Source of the DNA: Aliarcobacter sp.
GTDB taxonomy: Bacteria > Campylobacterota > Campylobacteria > Campylobacterales > Arcobacteraceae
DNA length: 64,000 nucleotides
Reading direction: 5' to 3'
Assembly (NCBI GenBank): GCA_028689025.1
Contig: JAQTXA010000007.1
Span: 1 to 64,000, forward strand
In this document: positions 1 through 9,048 of the stretch, in pieces
Layout: each line of letters starts with the position of its first letter
How positions within the stretch are numbered: position 1 is the first letter of the stretch
Notes under the pieces: model-generated
Database searches by the model: none
What the model saw: the letters and a program-made list of their open reading frames with translations, nothing else
Told to the model about the DNA's origin: nothing
Made by a program: the position numbers and the translations under genes

Positions 1-324
1 GATCATCCAGCTTCGATTGCAACGCTTTCTATCATTCTTTCGTTTGATGCGCTTCAGTCAAATTGGACGGGAATTATAATAGGTTTTTATCTCTTTGTCA
101 AGGGGTTAGCGCTTAAATTTCGCTTAAATTTTGGGATTCGTGTGCTTTTTACTCTTTTACTAGCTTTTTATTGGGATTTTTTAGTTTTCTTTATCTTTTA
201 TTTAATAATTTTTTACTTTTTACTTTTTTTTCACAATTTTTATGAAAAATGCCATATAATAACAAACGTAAATTTGTTAAAACATAATTTTGAACAATAT
301 GACACAATGGAGAAGAACATATAG
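1..324 (+). CDS. C-terminal part of an unidentified, probably membrane, protein (5' end outside window)
   Basis: Frame 1 is open from the left edge to a TAG at 322-324, about 107 codons. That is long for DNA this AT-rich. The first 40 codons have more mixed composition and read like a hydrophobic protein (GIIIGFYLFVKGLALKFR), and a strongly hydrophobic, Phe-rich stretch follows. The last 30 or so codons look less like coding sequence and contain a TATAAT box at 255-260, so the true gene may be frameshifted or decayed near its end. I do not recognise the family. No convincing minus-strand alternative was found. Identity is unknown and the call rests only on the open frame. Confidence 0.35.
   Translation, partial: DHPASIATLSIILSFDALQSNWTGIIIGFYLFVKGLALKFRLNFGIRVLFTLLLAFYWDFLVFFIFYLIIFYFLLFFHNFYEKCHIITNVNLLKHNFEQYDTMEKNI
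255..260 (+). promoter_or_regulatory. Putative -10 box for the small ORF-galU-pgi unit
   Basis: A perfect TATAAT lies about 39 nt before the ATG at 299. There is no obvious -35 box, as is usual for Campylobacterota housekeeping promoters. It would drive the small ORF, galU and pgi together. Confidence 0.5.
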
Positions 325-487
325 AGAGGATGACATTAAAGAGATTTTTGAAAGTGCTTGGGGATTAGTGAGAGCTAGTAACACTACTCCAAAATTAGTT
401 ACAAGATTTGAGGCAGATACAAAAGAAAATGCTAAAATATACGAAAATGTTTTAATAAAACTATTTGAACAATTACAAGGAAAATAA
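299..487 (+). CDS. Small conserved-looking protein of unknown function upstream of galU
   Basis: This encodes a 62-residue soluble, charged protein (MTQWRRTYREDDIKEIFESA at its start) with no signal peptide or membrane segment. A TTG at 290 would add three residues. I chose ATG 299 because it is the stronger codon, although no clear ribosome binding site precedes either. Only two bases separate its stop from the galU ATG, so the two are surely cotranscribed and probably translationally coupled. I do not recognise the family. Composition and placement suggest a real gene, but the function is unknown. Confidence 0.55.
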   Translation: MTQWRRTYREDDIKEIFESAWGLVRASNTTPKLVTRFEADTKENAKIYENVLIKLFEQLQGK

Positions 488-489
488 AA

Positions 490-1365
490 ATGACAAATAA
501 AAATACACCTATTAAAAAATGCCTATTCCCTGCTGCTGGATATGGTACAAGATTTTTACCTGCGACAAAAGCAACTCCAAAAGAGATGTTACCTGTTTTA
601 ACTAAACCACTTATTCAATATGGTGTGGAAGAAGCACTTGCTGCTGGTATGGATACAATGGCAATAGTAACAGGTAGAGGTAAAAGAGCAATTGAAGATC
701 ACTTCGATATTTCTTATGAACTTGAAAATCAAATTAAAGGTACAAGTAAAGAGCATTATTTAACAGAAATTAGATCAGTTATTACTAAATGTACTTTCTC
801 TTATACTAGACAAATAGAAATGAAAGGTTTAGGTCATGCAATTTTATGTGGTGAAACACTAATTGGTGACCAACCATTTGCAGTTTTACTTGCAGATGAT
901 TTATGTGATGCTCCAGGAAAAGGTGTATTAGCACAAATGGTTGATTTATACAAAAAATATGGTTGTTCTATTGTTGCTATTGAAGAGATTCCAAAAGAAG
1001 ATACAAATAAATATGGTGTAATTGCTGGAAATGAGATTGAACCTGGTATTTATATGGTAAAAGATATGGTTGAAAAACCAGAACCTGAAGTTGCACCTTC
1101 AAATTTAGCAATTATTGGAAGATATATTTTAACTCCTGATATTTTTGAAATTATTAGAGAAACAAAACCAGGTAAAGGTGGTGAAATTCAAATTACAGAT
1201 GCTCTTTTAACACAAGCGAAAAAAGGAATGGTTTTAGCTTTTAAATTTGATGGACAAAGATTTGACTGTGGAAGTATTGATGGATTTGTAAAAGCAACTA
1301 ACTATTTTTACACAAAATCTATTGAAAAAGAGAAAAAAGAGAAAAAAGAAGTTGGAGCAAAATAA
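490..1365 (+). CDS. galU: UTP--glucose-1-phosphate uridylyltransferase
   Basis: GalU makes UDP-glucose from UTP and glucose-1-phosphate in the cytoplasm, feeding surface polysaccharide and lipooligosaccharide synthesis. The 291-residue protein has the expected length. The nucleotide-binding loop AAGYGTRFLPATKATPKEML is at about residues 15-34, followed by KPLIQYGVEEA, the metal-binding LLADDL near residue 135, MVEKPEPE, and the C-terminal GGEIQITDALL. A Lys/Glu-rich tail ends the protein. Its TAA abuts the GTG start of pgi directly, so the two sugar-phosphate genes form one unit. The assignment is secure. Confidence 0.96.
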   Translation: MTNKNTPIKKCLFPAAGYGTRFLPATKATPKEMLPVLTKPLIQYGVEEALAAGMDTMAIVTGRGKRAIEDHFDISYELENQIKGTSKEHYLTEIRSVITKCTFSYTRQIEMKGLGHAILCGETLIGDQPFAVLLADDLCDAPGKGVLAQMVDLYKKYGCSIVAIEEIPKEDTNKYGVIAGNEIEPGIYMVKDMVEKPEPEVAPSNLAIIGRYILTPDIFEIIRETKPGKGGEIQITDALLTQAKKGMVLAFKFDGQRFDCGSIDGFVKATNYFYTKSIEKEKKEKKEVGAK

Positions 1366-2595
1366 GTGAAAAACAATCTGTATTATCCGCAAGTATCACT
1401 AAGTGATGATGAAATCTTTGCAGAAATAAAAAAAGAAAGAGAGCATATAGGTTACTACTCTCTTCCTTATGAAGATACAACTTTTATAAAAGCCAAATTA
1501 GATAGTTTTAATTTTACTCAAAAAAAGATTGCAATTATTGGTATTGGTGGAAGTACTTTAGGAACTTATGCAATTTATAATTTTATGAAGTATAACAAGC
1601 AACATAATAAAACTTTAAAAAAAGAACTTTATTTTTTTGAAAGTACTGATCCTGTTAATTTAAATGGAACATTAAGTCAAATCGATCTTGAAGATACTCT
1701 TTTTATTGTAATTTCAAAATCTGGAACTACAATAGAGACTATCTCTATTTTTAAATACTTAATGTCAATTACAAAAATTGATAAATCAAATTTATTAATA
1801 ATCACAGAAGATGATAGTAAATTAAATACTTTTGCAAAAGCAAATGATATAAACTCTTTCGATATTCCTAAAAATGTTGGAGGAAGATTTTCTGTTTTAT
1901 CAAATGTTGGATTAGTTCCTTTATATCTTGCTGGATTTAATATTGATGAACTATTAAAAGGTGCAAAAAAAATATCAACATCTTTTTTTGAACAAAATGA
2001 TTTATATGACCATTTAATCAAAAAAGCAAGAACTTATTATGAGTTCAAAGATATATATAATGTAAATGCAATTTTTTCTTATTCTCAATTACTTGAAGGA
2101 TTTAATAAATGGTATATCCAACTTTGGGGAGAGAGTCTTGGAAAAATTGATGTAAATCATACAAACCAAGGTTTAACTCCAATTGGACTTTTAGGACCAG
2201 TTGACCAACACTCTTTTTTACAACTAATTGTTGAAGGAAGACGTGATAAAACTGTAACATTTATAAAAATCAAAGATTTTAAAGATAATACAAAAATTGC
2301 TCCAATTACTTTAGAAGGTTTAGAAGATTTAGATTATATTCATAATCTTGATTTTAAAGAACTTATCAATCTTCAAGCTGATGCTACAATTGCTTCTGTT
2401 AAAGAGTATAAAAAAGATATTCCTATAGATTTAATTGAAATTGAAGAGATTAGTGAATATGAAATTGGTAAACTACTATTTTATTATGAATTATTAACTT
2501 CTATTGTTGGTAAATTTTTAAGAATTAATACTTACGACCAACCAGGTGTTGAAGGTGGTAAAATTATTTTAAAAGAGATGTTAAAAAATAAATAG
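1366..2595 (+). CDS. pgi: Glucose-6-phosphate isomerase (short form)
   Basis: Pgi interconverts glucose-6-phosphate and fructose-6-phosphate. At 409 residues it is the short version found in Campylobacterota, shorter than the roughly 550-aa enterobacterial enzyme. Visible motifs are the SIS-domain phosphate loop IGIGGSTLGTYA (about residues 57-68), ISKSGTTIETIS, GGRFSVLSNVGL, QLWGESLGK and GLLGPVDQHSFLQLIVEG. The last two hold conserved catalytic Glu and His positions. The C-terminal YDQPGVEGGK carries the active-site Lys region. It starts with GTG immediately after the galU stop, implying coupled translation. Confidence 0.95.
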   Translation: MKNNLYYPQVSLSDDEIFAEIKKEREHIGYYSLPYEDTTFIKAKLDSFNFTQKKIAIIGIGGSTLGTYAIYNFMKYNKQHNKTLKKELYFFESTDPVNLNGTLSQIDLEDTLFIVISKSGTTIETISIFKYLMSITKIDKSNLLIITEDDSKLNTFAKANDINSFDIPKNVGGRFSVLSNVGLVPLYLAGFNIDELLKGAKKISTSFFEQNDLYDHLIKKARTYYEFKDIYNVNAIFSYSQLLEGFNKWYIQLWGESLGKIDVNHTNQGLTPIGLLGPVDQHSFLQLIVEGRRDKTVTFIKIKDFKDNTKIAPITLEGLEDLDYIHNLDFKELINLQADATIASVKEYKKDIPIDLIEIEEISEYEIGKLLFYYELLTSIVGKFLRINTYDQPGVEGGKIILKEMLKNK

Positions 2596-2603
2596 GAATT
2601 AAG

Positions 2604-3098
2604 ATGGCACTATTTGGTACATTACAAACTTTAAAATCACAAGTTTGTAGTTCTAAGTTTGAAAAAGCTATTGCTTATATTGAAAAATTACAAGACAAAA
2701 ATTCAAATGAGCATAAAACTATTTTGAATGTAAAAGTTGGAGAGTGTAATAAAATAGTGTTAGATGAAAACTGTTTTGTTTTAGAACAAGCTTACATAAC
2801 AAAAGATAAAAAAGATTGTCTTTATGAGTCACATAGAACATATATTGACATTCAATATATGTTTGAAGGTGATGAAATTATGGAAGTTGAAAATGTAAAT
2901 AATCTTACAGTTACAACTGAATATAATCCTGATTTAGATTATGCAAAATATGCACCAACTGCTAATAGCTCAGTTTTAAAAATCAGAGAGAGTGAACTTG
3001 CAATTTTTTATCCAAATGATGCTCATATGCCTTGTATTAAAATAGATGAAAATAAAAAAATCATTAAAGCTGTTTTCAAAATATTAGTAAATAGTTGA
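2604..3098 (+). CDS. YhcH/YjgK/YiaL (DUF386) family protein
   Basis: This is a 164-residue cytoplasmic protein of the cupin-like YhcH/YjgK/YiaL family, whose members are often linked to sugar or sialic-acid catabolism. The middle contains the family-like run SHRTYIDIQYMFEGDE (about residues 78-93). Later comes LAIFYPNDAHMPCI, with a His at the position expected for metal binding. It begins 8 nt after pgi and so continues the same operon, which fits a sugar-related role. The exact substrate cannot be read from the sequence. Family assignment is firm, function is inferred. Confidence 0.85.
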   Translation: MALFGTLQTLKSQVCSSKFEKAIAYIEKLQDKNSNEHKTILNVKVGECNKIVLDENCFVLEQAYITKDKKDCLYESHRTYIDIQYMFEGDEIMEVENVNNLTVTTEYNPDLDYAKYAPTANSSVLKIRESELAIFYPNDAHMPCIKIDENKKIIKAVFKILVNS

Positions 3099-3105
3099 AA
3101 ATATT

Positions 3106-4020
3106 ATGGAACATATATTTTCAGCTTTAATTCCTGTTTTTGGACTTATTTTAATTGGCTATTTTTTTAAAAGAATAAAATTTCCATCCCATGAATTTTG
3201 GCCTCAAGCGGATAAATTAACTTATTATGTTTTGATGCCTTCACTTTTAATATATAAACTTTCAAATGCTTCTTTAGACTCAAAAAATAGTTTTGGGTTT
3301 GTAATGGCTGCACTTTTAGCAATATTTTTCACAATGATTATTCTTATGATTATAAATAAAATAAAACCAGCAAATGCAGCTTCTTTTACTTCTGTTGTTC
3401 AAGGTGGAATTAGATTTAATACTTATGTTTTTCTAGCTTTAGCTGGGGCAATTTTTGGAAATGATGGCTTGATTTTATCTGCAATTATTCTAACTTTTGC
3501 AATTCCATTTATAAATATTTTATGTATTACAATTTTTGCTTTATATATAAGTAATGAAAAATTAAATTTTTTATATTTATTAAAATCAATAATAACAAAT
3601 CCTTTGATAATCGCCTGTGTTATTGGAGGAAGTATAAACTTTTTAGGAATTCATTTTCCACTTGTAATAAATAATACTTTAGAAATATTAAGTAAAGCAG
3701 CACTTCCTATGGGTCTTTTATCTGTTGGATTTGGACTTGTAATTAAAGAGATAAAATCTTCAAAAAGTGAACTTTTAATTTCAAGCATTGCAAAACATCT
3801 AGTTATGCCTATTTTTATTTATGCTTTTGGTAAATATTTTGGTTTAGATGAGATGATGATTTCAATTTTAGTTTTATTTGCTGTACTTCCAACAGCACCT
3901 AGTTCTTTCATATTAGCTCGACAACTTGGTGGTGATATTGGATTAATGTCTAGTATTATTACAGTGCAAACACTTGTATCTGCACTGTTTATAATACTTT
4001 TTTTGAAGTTTTTTCTTTAG
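3106..4020 (+). CDS. AEC family (auxin efflux carrier-like) transporter
   Basis: This 304-residue inner-membrane protein has about ten hydrophobic segments. Features typical of the AEC/PIN-like family include the N-terminal IPVFGLILIGYFFKRIKF, the central VVQGGIRFNTYVFLALAG with its conserved Arg and Asn, ALPMGLLSVGFGL, and the C-terminal LPTAPSSFILARQLGGD. Bacterial AEC members export or import small organic anions such as malate. The substrate here is unknown. It starts 7 nt after the preceding gene, so it is probably the last gene of the galU operon. No hairpin with a T-run was seen right after it. Confidence 0.88.
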   Translation: MEHIFSALIPVFGLILIGYFFKRIKFPSHEFWPQADKLTYYVLMPSLLIYKLSNASLDSKNSFGFVMAALLAIFFTMIILMIINKIKPANAASFTSVVQGGIRFNTYVFLALAGAIFGNDGLILSAIILTFAIPFINILCITIFALYISNEKLNFLYLLKSIITNPLIIACVIGGSINFLGIHFPLVINNTLEILSKAALPMGLLSVGFGLVIKEIKSSKSELLISSIAKHLVMPIFIYAFGKYFGLDEMMISILVLFAVLPTAPSSFILARQLGGDIGLMSSIITVQTLVSALFIILFLKFFL

Positions 4021-4085
4021 TCTATTTATTTTCTTATATAATATTATTTATACAATTTATCATATTAGAAGAACCATCTTTCCTG

Positions 4086-4091
4086 TATAAT
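4086..4091 (+). promoter_or_regulatory. Putative extended -10 box of the PAS histidine kinase gene
   Basis: TGTATAAT precedes the TTG start at 4118 by 26 nt. The start has a good AAGGA ribosome binding site at 4108-4112. Confidence 0.55.
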
Positions 4092-4117
4092 TTATTATAT
4101 TTATACTAAGGAATATT

Positions 4118-5983
4118 TTGAAAAATCTCTCTCTAATTGTTCTTATTTTTTTTATAATAATTTCTTCTTTAGTTTATAATTTATCTAATGCAAATAAAAA
4201 AATTGATAATTATTTTGAACTAAATAATCAAATAATTGCTATTTCAAGACTAAATACTCAGTTAGAACAATTTAGTAAAAATCATTTAGATATAGAAATT
4301 TATGATGAAATACAAATAAATATTTATACAATACAAACTATTTTTTCAACTATCTCAAATAATACAAAAAAAGATTTGTCTTTAAAAAATACAAAATTTT
4401 ATAAAAAAATATTATCTATAAAAACTCTTATAGAAAAAGAGATTGAGATTATTGAAAAACTAAAATCTTATAATATGCAGTTTAATGACTCAATTAAAAA
4501 TATACAAGTTTTAAAATCAAAAATTGACCATCATCAGTTTGATAGATTTTATAATATCGCTTTAATTTTTAACTACGAGAAAAACAATAACATTAATGAT
4601 ATTATCACTATTAGAGATGAGTTAAATAATATCAATTTGACTAATAACACTGAAGAAGTTTTTGTTTCAGATATAAATGTAATATTTGAATATTTTATAA
4701 AAAAAGAGAGTTTACAAACTGAAATAAATAATCTAGATTTATTTAATGAAATTGATTCTTTACGTAATATTTTCGAATCTTATATGGAAGATATTATAAA
4801 AAATATTAAAAATTCAATAATCATTTTTATTCTTCTTTTAGTTATTTCAATTCTTTTATTTATCTATTATGCCTACACTGTTTTAAAAAATAAAATAGAA
4901 TTAGACAAATTTAAAAGTGCCCTTGATATTAGTGATAATATTATTATTGTAACTGATGAAAAACATGTTATAAAATATGTAAATCATGGATTTGAAAAAA
5001 CAACAGGCTATACAAAAGAAGAAGCAATTGGTAAAAATCCATCTATGTTAAACTCAGGATTACTTGATAAAAAATTCTTTGATAATCTAAAAAGCACAAT
5101 AAACAATGGTGAAAAATGGAATGGCGAATTTATAAATAGAAATAAGTTTGGAAAAATTACCTATGAAAAAAGTTCAATCACACCAATACGAGATCAAAAT
5201 AATAGAATTGTAGAATTTCTAGCAATTAAACTTGATATTACAAAAGAGAAAGAGTATCAAAATATTCTAACTCAACAATCAAAAATGGTATCAATGGGGG
5301 AACTATTAGAAAATATTGCCCACCAATGGAGACAACCTTTATCAATCATTAGCTCTTTATCTTCAAGTATATTACTTCAATTTAAATACTCAGAACCATC
5401 TAAAGAGGAGTTAAATTCATCACTTGAAATGATATTTGAAACTACTCAAAAGTTATCAAATACTATTGATGATTTGAGAAACTTTTTTGATAAAAATGAG
5501 GAGATTGTTGCCTTTGAAGTTGGAACAACAATAGAAAAAGCAATTAATTTATTTAATATTAAACTTGATTTAAATGAAATAAAAGTTGAATTTGAAAAGG
5601 ATGTAAATTGTATATTAGAAGGGAAAGAGAGTGAATTTATTCAAGTTATTATGAATATTTTAAATAACTCACTTGATGCTTTTAATACAAAAAATATTCA
5701 AAATAAAATTATAAAAATCAACACAAAAGTTGAAGAAAAATTCCTAAAAATAGAGATAAATGATAATGCAGGAGGAACAAGTTCGAATATTCTAAATAAA
5801 ATGTTTGAGTTGTATTTTACTACTAAACATAAAGCTATTGGAACAGGAATGGGTCTTTATATGGTTTATCAGATTATTGTTTATCATTTAAAAGGTAGTG
5901 TTTATGCTAAAAATATCAAACTTGAAAATGAGGGCAAAGAAGATAAAGGAATCTCAATAATAATTGAGATTCCTCTAAATTAA
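4118..5983 (+). CDS. Membrane PAS sensor histidine kinase
   Basis: This is a 621-residue sensor kinase. A membrane segment at about residues 4-20 and another at 231-253 bracket a roughly 210-residue, Asn/Lys-rich, helical periplasmic region. A PAS domain follows (NIIIVTDEKHVIKYVNHGFE, about 265-385), then the phosphoacceptor helix with His402 in NIAHQWRQPL. The ATPase domain has the N box NILNNSLDAF (about 514-523), DNAGGT and GTGMGLYMVYQI. The AHQWRQPL form is typical of the many orphan kinases in Arcobacter-type genomes. No receiver-domain gene is adjacent. The start is TTG, chosen for its AAGGA site. The signal is unknown. Confidence 0.92.
   Translation: MKNLSLIVLIFFIIISSLVYNLSNANKKIDNYFELNNQIIAISRLNTQLEQFSKNHLDIEIYDEIQINIYTIQTIFSTISNNTKKDLSLKNTKFYKKILSIKTLIEKEIEIIEKLKSYNMQFNDSIKNIQVLKSKIDHHQFDRFYNIALIFNYEKNNNINDIITIRDELNNINLTNNTEEVFVSDINVIFEYFIKKESLQTEINNLDLFNEIDSLRNIFESYMEDIIKNIKNSIIIFILLLVISILLFIYYAYTVLKNKIELDKFKSALDISDNIIIVTDEKHVIKYVNHGFEKTTGYTKEEAIGKNPSMLNSGLLDKKFFDNLKSTINNGEKWNGEFINRNKFGKITYEKSSITPIRDQNNRIVEFLAIKLDITKEKEYQNILTQQSKMVSMGELLENIAHQWRQPLSIISSLSSSILLQFKYSEPSKEELNSSLEMIFETTQKLSNTIDDLRNFFDKNEEIVAFEVGTTIEKAINLFNIKLDLNEIKVEFEKDVNCILEGKESEFIQVIMNILNNSLDAFNTKNIQNKIIKINTKVEEKFLKIEINDNAGGTSSNILNKMFELYFTTKHKAIGTGMGLYMVYQIIVYHLKGSVYAKNIKLENEGKEDKGISIIIEIPLN
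5948..5973. terminator. Hairpin in the last codons of the histidine kinase gene
   Basis: There is a perfect 11-bp stem (ggaatctcaat / attgagattcc) with a 4-nt loop, just inside the 3' end of the kinase gene and next to the convergent TauE gene. There is no T-run, so termination strength is uncertain. Confidence 0.35.
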
Positions 5984-5984
5984 A

Positions 5985-6707
5985 TTATATAAATACTTTT
6001 GCAATCACTTGAATAGCTAAAGCGGAAAGTAACACTTTTAAGATAATAATGAATTTCTTTCCATCTATTTTATCTCTTAATTTTGTTCCAGCCCAACTTC
6101 CAGCAACGGCACCAATAATCATTGCAGTAATCACTCCAATATAATCAAAAAACACAAAACCAAAATACATGAATACAAACACTTTTAAAATATGTGTAAT
6201 ACTCATAAGTGCAGCACCAGTTGCTACTACTTTGTCTTTATCTTTGTAATCTTTTAATAAAAGTGTCATAGTAAGTGGTCCAGTAGCTCCTACAACCATT
6301 GAAAGACCTGTTTGAAAAAAACCAGCAAGAAAATAACTCTCGTATCTTTTAATTTTTTCATTGAACTTTTCTGACCATAAAGATAATAAAATATAAACTC
6401 CAATAAATAAAGGAACATATTCAAGGGAAATTAGACTTAAAACTGCCGTAAACATTCCAATACCAATAGCTGAACCTAATAAAAATTTTGGAATCACTTC
6501 ATATTGAACATCTTTGTATCCAAATATTGCCCTACTTACATTACTTGACATTTGGGTTAGACCATGAACAGGTATCAAAGCATTTAAAGGTAAAAACGAA
6601 GGTAAAATTGCTATTAACATCATTCCTCCACCAATTCCAACAACTCCAGCAATTGTAGAAGTAAAAAATGTAATCAGTCCTAAAATCAATTCATTCATAA
6701 AAATCAT
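5985..6707 (-). CDS. TauE/SafE family sulfite/anion exporter-like membrane protein
   Basis: This 240-residue protein has seven or eight hydrophobic segments and the family hallmarks: GVVGIGGGMMLIAILPSF near the N-terminus and a second, related repeat, VVGATGPLTMTLLLKDY, in the middle. The family (also called DUF81) includes exporters of sulfite, sulfoacetate and other small anions, but most members are uncharacterised. It converges with the histidine kinase gene, only 1 nt separating the stops. The ATG at 6707 gives MIFMNELI. An internal ATG (MNELILG) is equally possible. Substrate unknown. Confidence 0.87.
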   Translation of the reverse strand: MIFMNELILGLITFFTSTIAGVVGIGGGMMLIAILPSFLPLNALIPVHGLTQMSSNVSRAIFGYKDVQYEVIPKFLLGSAIGIGMFTAVLSLISLEYVPLFIGVYILLSLWSEKFNEKIKRYESYFLAGFFQTGLSMVVGATGPLTMTLLLKDYKDKDKVVATGAALMSITHILKVFVFMYFGFVFFDYIGVITAMIIGAVAGSWAGTKLRDKIDGKKFIIILKVLLSALAIQVIAKVFI

Positions 6708-6764
6708 CCTCGAAATTAATTATCGTAAAATACCCTATTAAGGCTTATTTATCAAAAAAGGGGT

Positions 6765-6770
6765 TATAAT
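6765..6770 (+). promoter_or_regulatory. Putative -10 box for the 81-aa gene and xth
   Basis: TATAAT ends 24 nt before the ATG at 6795. An AAAAGGA ribosome binding site lies between. Confidence 0.55.
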
Positions 6771-6794
6771 ATTTTCTTTTAAAAGGAATAAATA

Positions 6795-7040
6795 ATGAAA
6801 AGATTACTAATAGTTACTATATCACTAACAGGTATTTTATTTGCAAATTATAATTACACAGATGATAACGCAGGAAAAATTGATATGCATGGAGGAAAAA
6901 GTGACACACTTGTTCCTTCAAGTTTTGGAAATATGAATATTCAAAAACCAATTGCTCCAATTGCTCCTAAACAATTAATTGAAAAAGAAGAAAAGAAATT
7001 AGAAGAGAAAATTACAGAGAAAAAGGAAATCAGTAAATAA
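6795..7040 (+). CDS. Small exported protein of unknown function
   Basis: This 81-residue protein has a short N-terminal signal peptide (MKRLLIVTISLTGILFA, likely cut near residue 17). A hydrophilic body follows with a Pro/Ala stretch (IQKPIAPIAPKQLI) and a Glu/Lys-rich tail. It has no Cys, so it is not a lipoprotein. A good AAAAGGA site and TATAAT box support the start. Its last base overlaps the first base of the exonuclease III gene (TAATG), so the two are probably coupled. I do not recognise the family. Confidence 0.6.
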   Translation: MKRLLIVTISLTGILFANYNYTDDNAGKIDMHGGKSDTLVPSSFGNMNIQKPIAPIAPKQLIEKEEKKLEEKITEKKEISK

Positions 7041-7825
7041 TGGCAATTTATAAATTTATCTCATGGAATGTAAATGGAATCCGAGCTGTTGATAAAAAAG
7101 AGGCTCTAAAATGGGTAGATGAACATGATATTCATCTTCTAGGTGTTCAAGAAACAAAATCTATGAAAGAACAAATCCCAAAAACAATCTTTAACAAAGA
7201 GTTCAAAACAATGACGGCAAGTGCTTCTGCAATAAAAGGAAGAAGTGGAACTGCCCTATTTACAGACATAGAAACAACTTTTGAGTGTAACTGCCCTACT
7301 GTTGATGTTTTAGATGAAGGAAGAATAAACGAAGTTCATTTTACTTTAGGAGATAAAGATATAGCATTTTTTAATGTATATTTCCCAAATGGCCAAAGTA
7401 AAGAGGAAAGACTTGTTTATAAAATGGAGTTTTACGATAGATTTTTAGAACATTGTGAAAACTTAAAAAAACAAGGGAAATCAATCATAGTTTGTGGAGA
7501 TGTAAACACAGCACACAAAGAAATCGACCTTGCACGACCAAAAGCAAATGAACAAACTTCAGGATTTTTACCAATGGAGAGACAATGGATAGATAAATTT
7601 CTATCTTTTGGATATGTTGATACATTAAGACACGTAGTTGGCGATAAAACTGAGCTTTATAGCTGGTGGAGTTACAGAGCAAATGCAAGAGAAAATAATG
7701 TTGGCTGGAGAATCGACTACTTTTATGTTAGCGAAGATTTAAAAGACAATATCAAAAATGCGTATATTATGAATGAAATTATGGGAAGTGACCACTGCCC
7801 TATTGCTTTGGAAATTGAATTATAA
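7040..7825 (+). CDS. xth: Exodeoxyribonuclease III
   Basis: This is an AP endonuclease and 3'-5' exonuclease of base-excision repair, 261 residues long, which is normal for the family. The endonuclease/exonuclease/phosphatase fold motifs appear in order: ISWNVNGIRA (metal-binding Asn), LLGVQETK (catalytic Glu), GDVNTAHKEIDLA (Asp/Asn pair), GWRIDYFYVS, and the C-terminal GSDHCPIALEI with the catalytic Asp-His. All key residues are present. It overlaps the preceding small gene by 1 nt. Two bases separate it from the methyltransferase gene that follows, so all three are likely cotranscribed. Confidence 0.94.
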   Translation: MAIYKFISWNVNGIRAVDKKEALKWVDEHDIHLLGVQETKSMKEQIPKTIFNKEFKTMTASASAIKGRSGTALFTDIETTFECNCPTVDVLDEGRINEVHFTLGDKDIAFFNVYFPNGQSKEERLVYKMEFYDRFLEHCENLKKQGKSIIVCGDVNTAHKEIDLARPKANEQTSGFLPMERQWIDKFLSFGYVDTLRHVVGDKTELYSWWSYRANARENNVGWRIDYFYVSEDLKDNIKNAYIMNEIMGSDHCPIALEIEL

Positions 7826-7827
7826 TA

Positions 7828-8493
7828 ATGGAAAACTTCGACTTCATATCATACAAAAAAATGGTAAAAACTTATCAAAAAAACAACGACCCAACAGGTT
7901 GGTTTGACTCTATTTATAAAAATGCTAAAGGAGATTTTACAAAAGTTTTTTGGGCTGATTTAGAACCAAGTCCTTATTTAGTGGATTGGTTAAAAGAAAC
8001 TAATATCAAAAAAACAAATAAAACTGCTTGTGTTATTGATTGTGGAGTTGGTGATGATGCTCAGGCTTTAAGTGATTTTGGTTTTGATGTAACTGCTTTT
8101 GATATATCTCCTAGTGCTATTGAATTATGCAAAGATAGATATAAAGATACAAAAGTTAATTATGTTGTTGCTGATTTATTTGATTATCCAAAAGAGTGGT
8201 TTGAAAAATTTGATGTAATTTATGAGTGTAATACTATTCAAGTTTTACCAGATGGTTATAGAAAAAAAGCTAGAGTTGCAATGAGTTCACTCCTTGCAAA
8301 AGATGGTTATATTTTAGTTTCATGTAGAAGTAGAAATGAAGGTGAAAAAGAAGATGAAATCCCCTTCCCTCTTTCAAAGTCTGAAATGGATGAATTTGTA
8401 ACTATTGATAAATTAAAAGAGATTAGTTTTTTAGTTTATGATGATGAGCAAACTCCTAGTGTTCCACATTTTTTTGCAGTTTATCAAAAGTAA
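7828..8493 (+). CDS. SAM-dependent methyltransferase, thiopurine methyltransferase-like
   Basis: This 221-residue cytoplasmic class I methyltransferase has motif I as VIDCGVGDDAQAL (about residues 68-80). FDISPSAIELCK follows as the acidic end of strand 2, then VVADLFDYPKEWF and FDVIYECNTIQVLP. The tryptophan-rich N-terminus (PTGWFDSIYKNA, FWADLEPSPYL) and overall layout resemble the TPMT/TehB-like group that detoxifies sulfur, selenium or tellurium compounds. It sits 2 nt after xth in a small operon. The substrate cannot be deduced. Confidence 0.82.
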   Translation: MENFDFISYKKMVKTYQKNNDPTGWFDSIYKNAKGDFTKVFWADLEPSPYLVDWLKETNIKKTNKTACVIDCGVGDDAQALSDFGFDVTAFDISPSAIELCKDRYKDTKVNYVVADLFDYPKEWFEKFDVIYECNTIQVLPDGYRKKARVAMSSLLAKDGYILVSCRSRNEGEKEDEIPFPLSKSEMDEFVTIDKLKEISFLVYDDEQTPSVPHFFAVYQK

Positions 8494-8505
8494 AAAGAAT
8501 TAAAT

Positions 8506-9048
8506 ATGAAAAATAGCATAACAAACCGATATGACAGAAACCTAGATGAAGAGTTAATATTAAATATTTCAGCAGCAAAAGTTGAAGATTTATTTGAAGA
8601 TTATGATAAAAAATCTACTTTTATAAAAAAAGATTTAAAAGAGTCTTTGGAAAAATATCTAATAGAAAGTGTTGAAGAGATAGGCGAATATCCTTTTATT
8701 ATAAAATTCTATTTTGATGAAACATCAGATGAAGAATCAAATCAAAAAGTACGAAATAGTATAAAAGATTATTTTAACTATTTGCAATACTGGGAACAAA
8801 AAAAGATGAAAGAGCAATTGCAAAACTCTTTTATTTTTATTGTTATAGGTTTTATTTTTGTTTCTATCTCTTTAAATCTTAGTGAAAATGGGGTTTTTAT
8901 CTATAAACTTATTTCAGAAGGTGCAATGGTTGGAGGTTGGGTTTCATTATGGGAAGCATTAGCAACCATTTTAATAAAATGGTTACCTTTAAGAAAAAAA
9001 CTAAAAATATTTAAAAATATTTCTAATGCAAAAATAGAGTTTAACTAA
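8506..9048 (+). CDS. Membrane protein of unknown function
   Basis: This 180-residue protein has a soluble N-terminal half of about 105 residues, rich in Glu and Lys. Two membrane segments follow: FIFIVIGFIFVSISLNL near residues 108-124, and a more polar one containing EGAMVGGWVSLWEALATILI near 138-157. It ends with a basic tail. It starts 12 nt after the methyltransferase gene and converges with, and slightly overlaps, the MarR gene (shared 9045-9048). I do not recognise the family. Confidence 0.62.
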   Translation: MKNSITNRYDRNLDEELILNISAAKVEDLFEDYDKKSTFIKKDLKESLEKYLIESVEEIGEYPFIIKFYFDETSDEESNQKVRNSIKDYFNYLQYWEQKKMKEQLQNSFIFIVIGFIFVSISLNLSENGVFIYKLISEGAMVGGWVSLWEALATILIKWLPLRKKLKIFKNISNAKIEFN

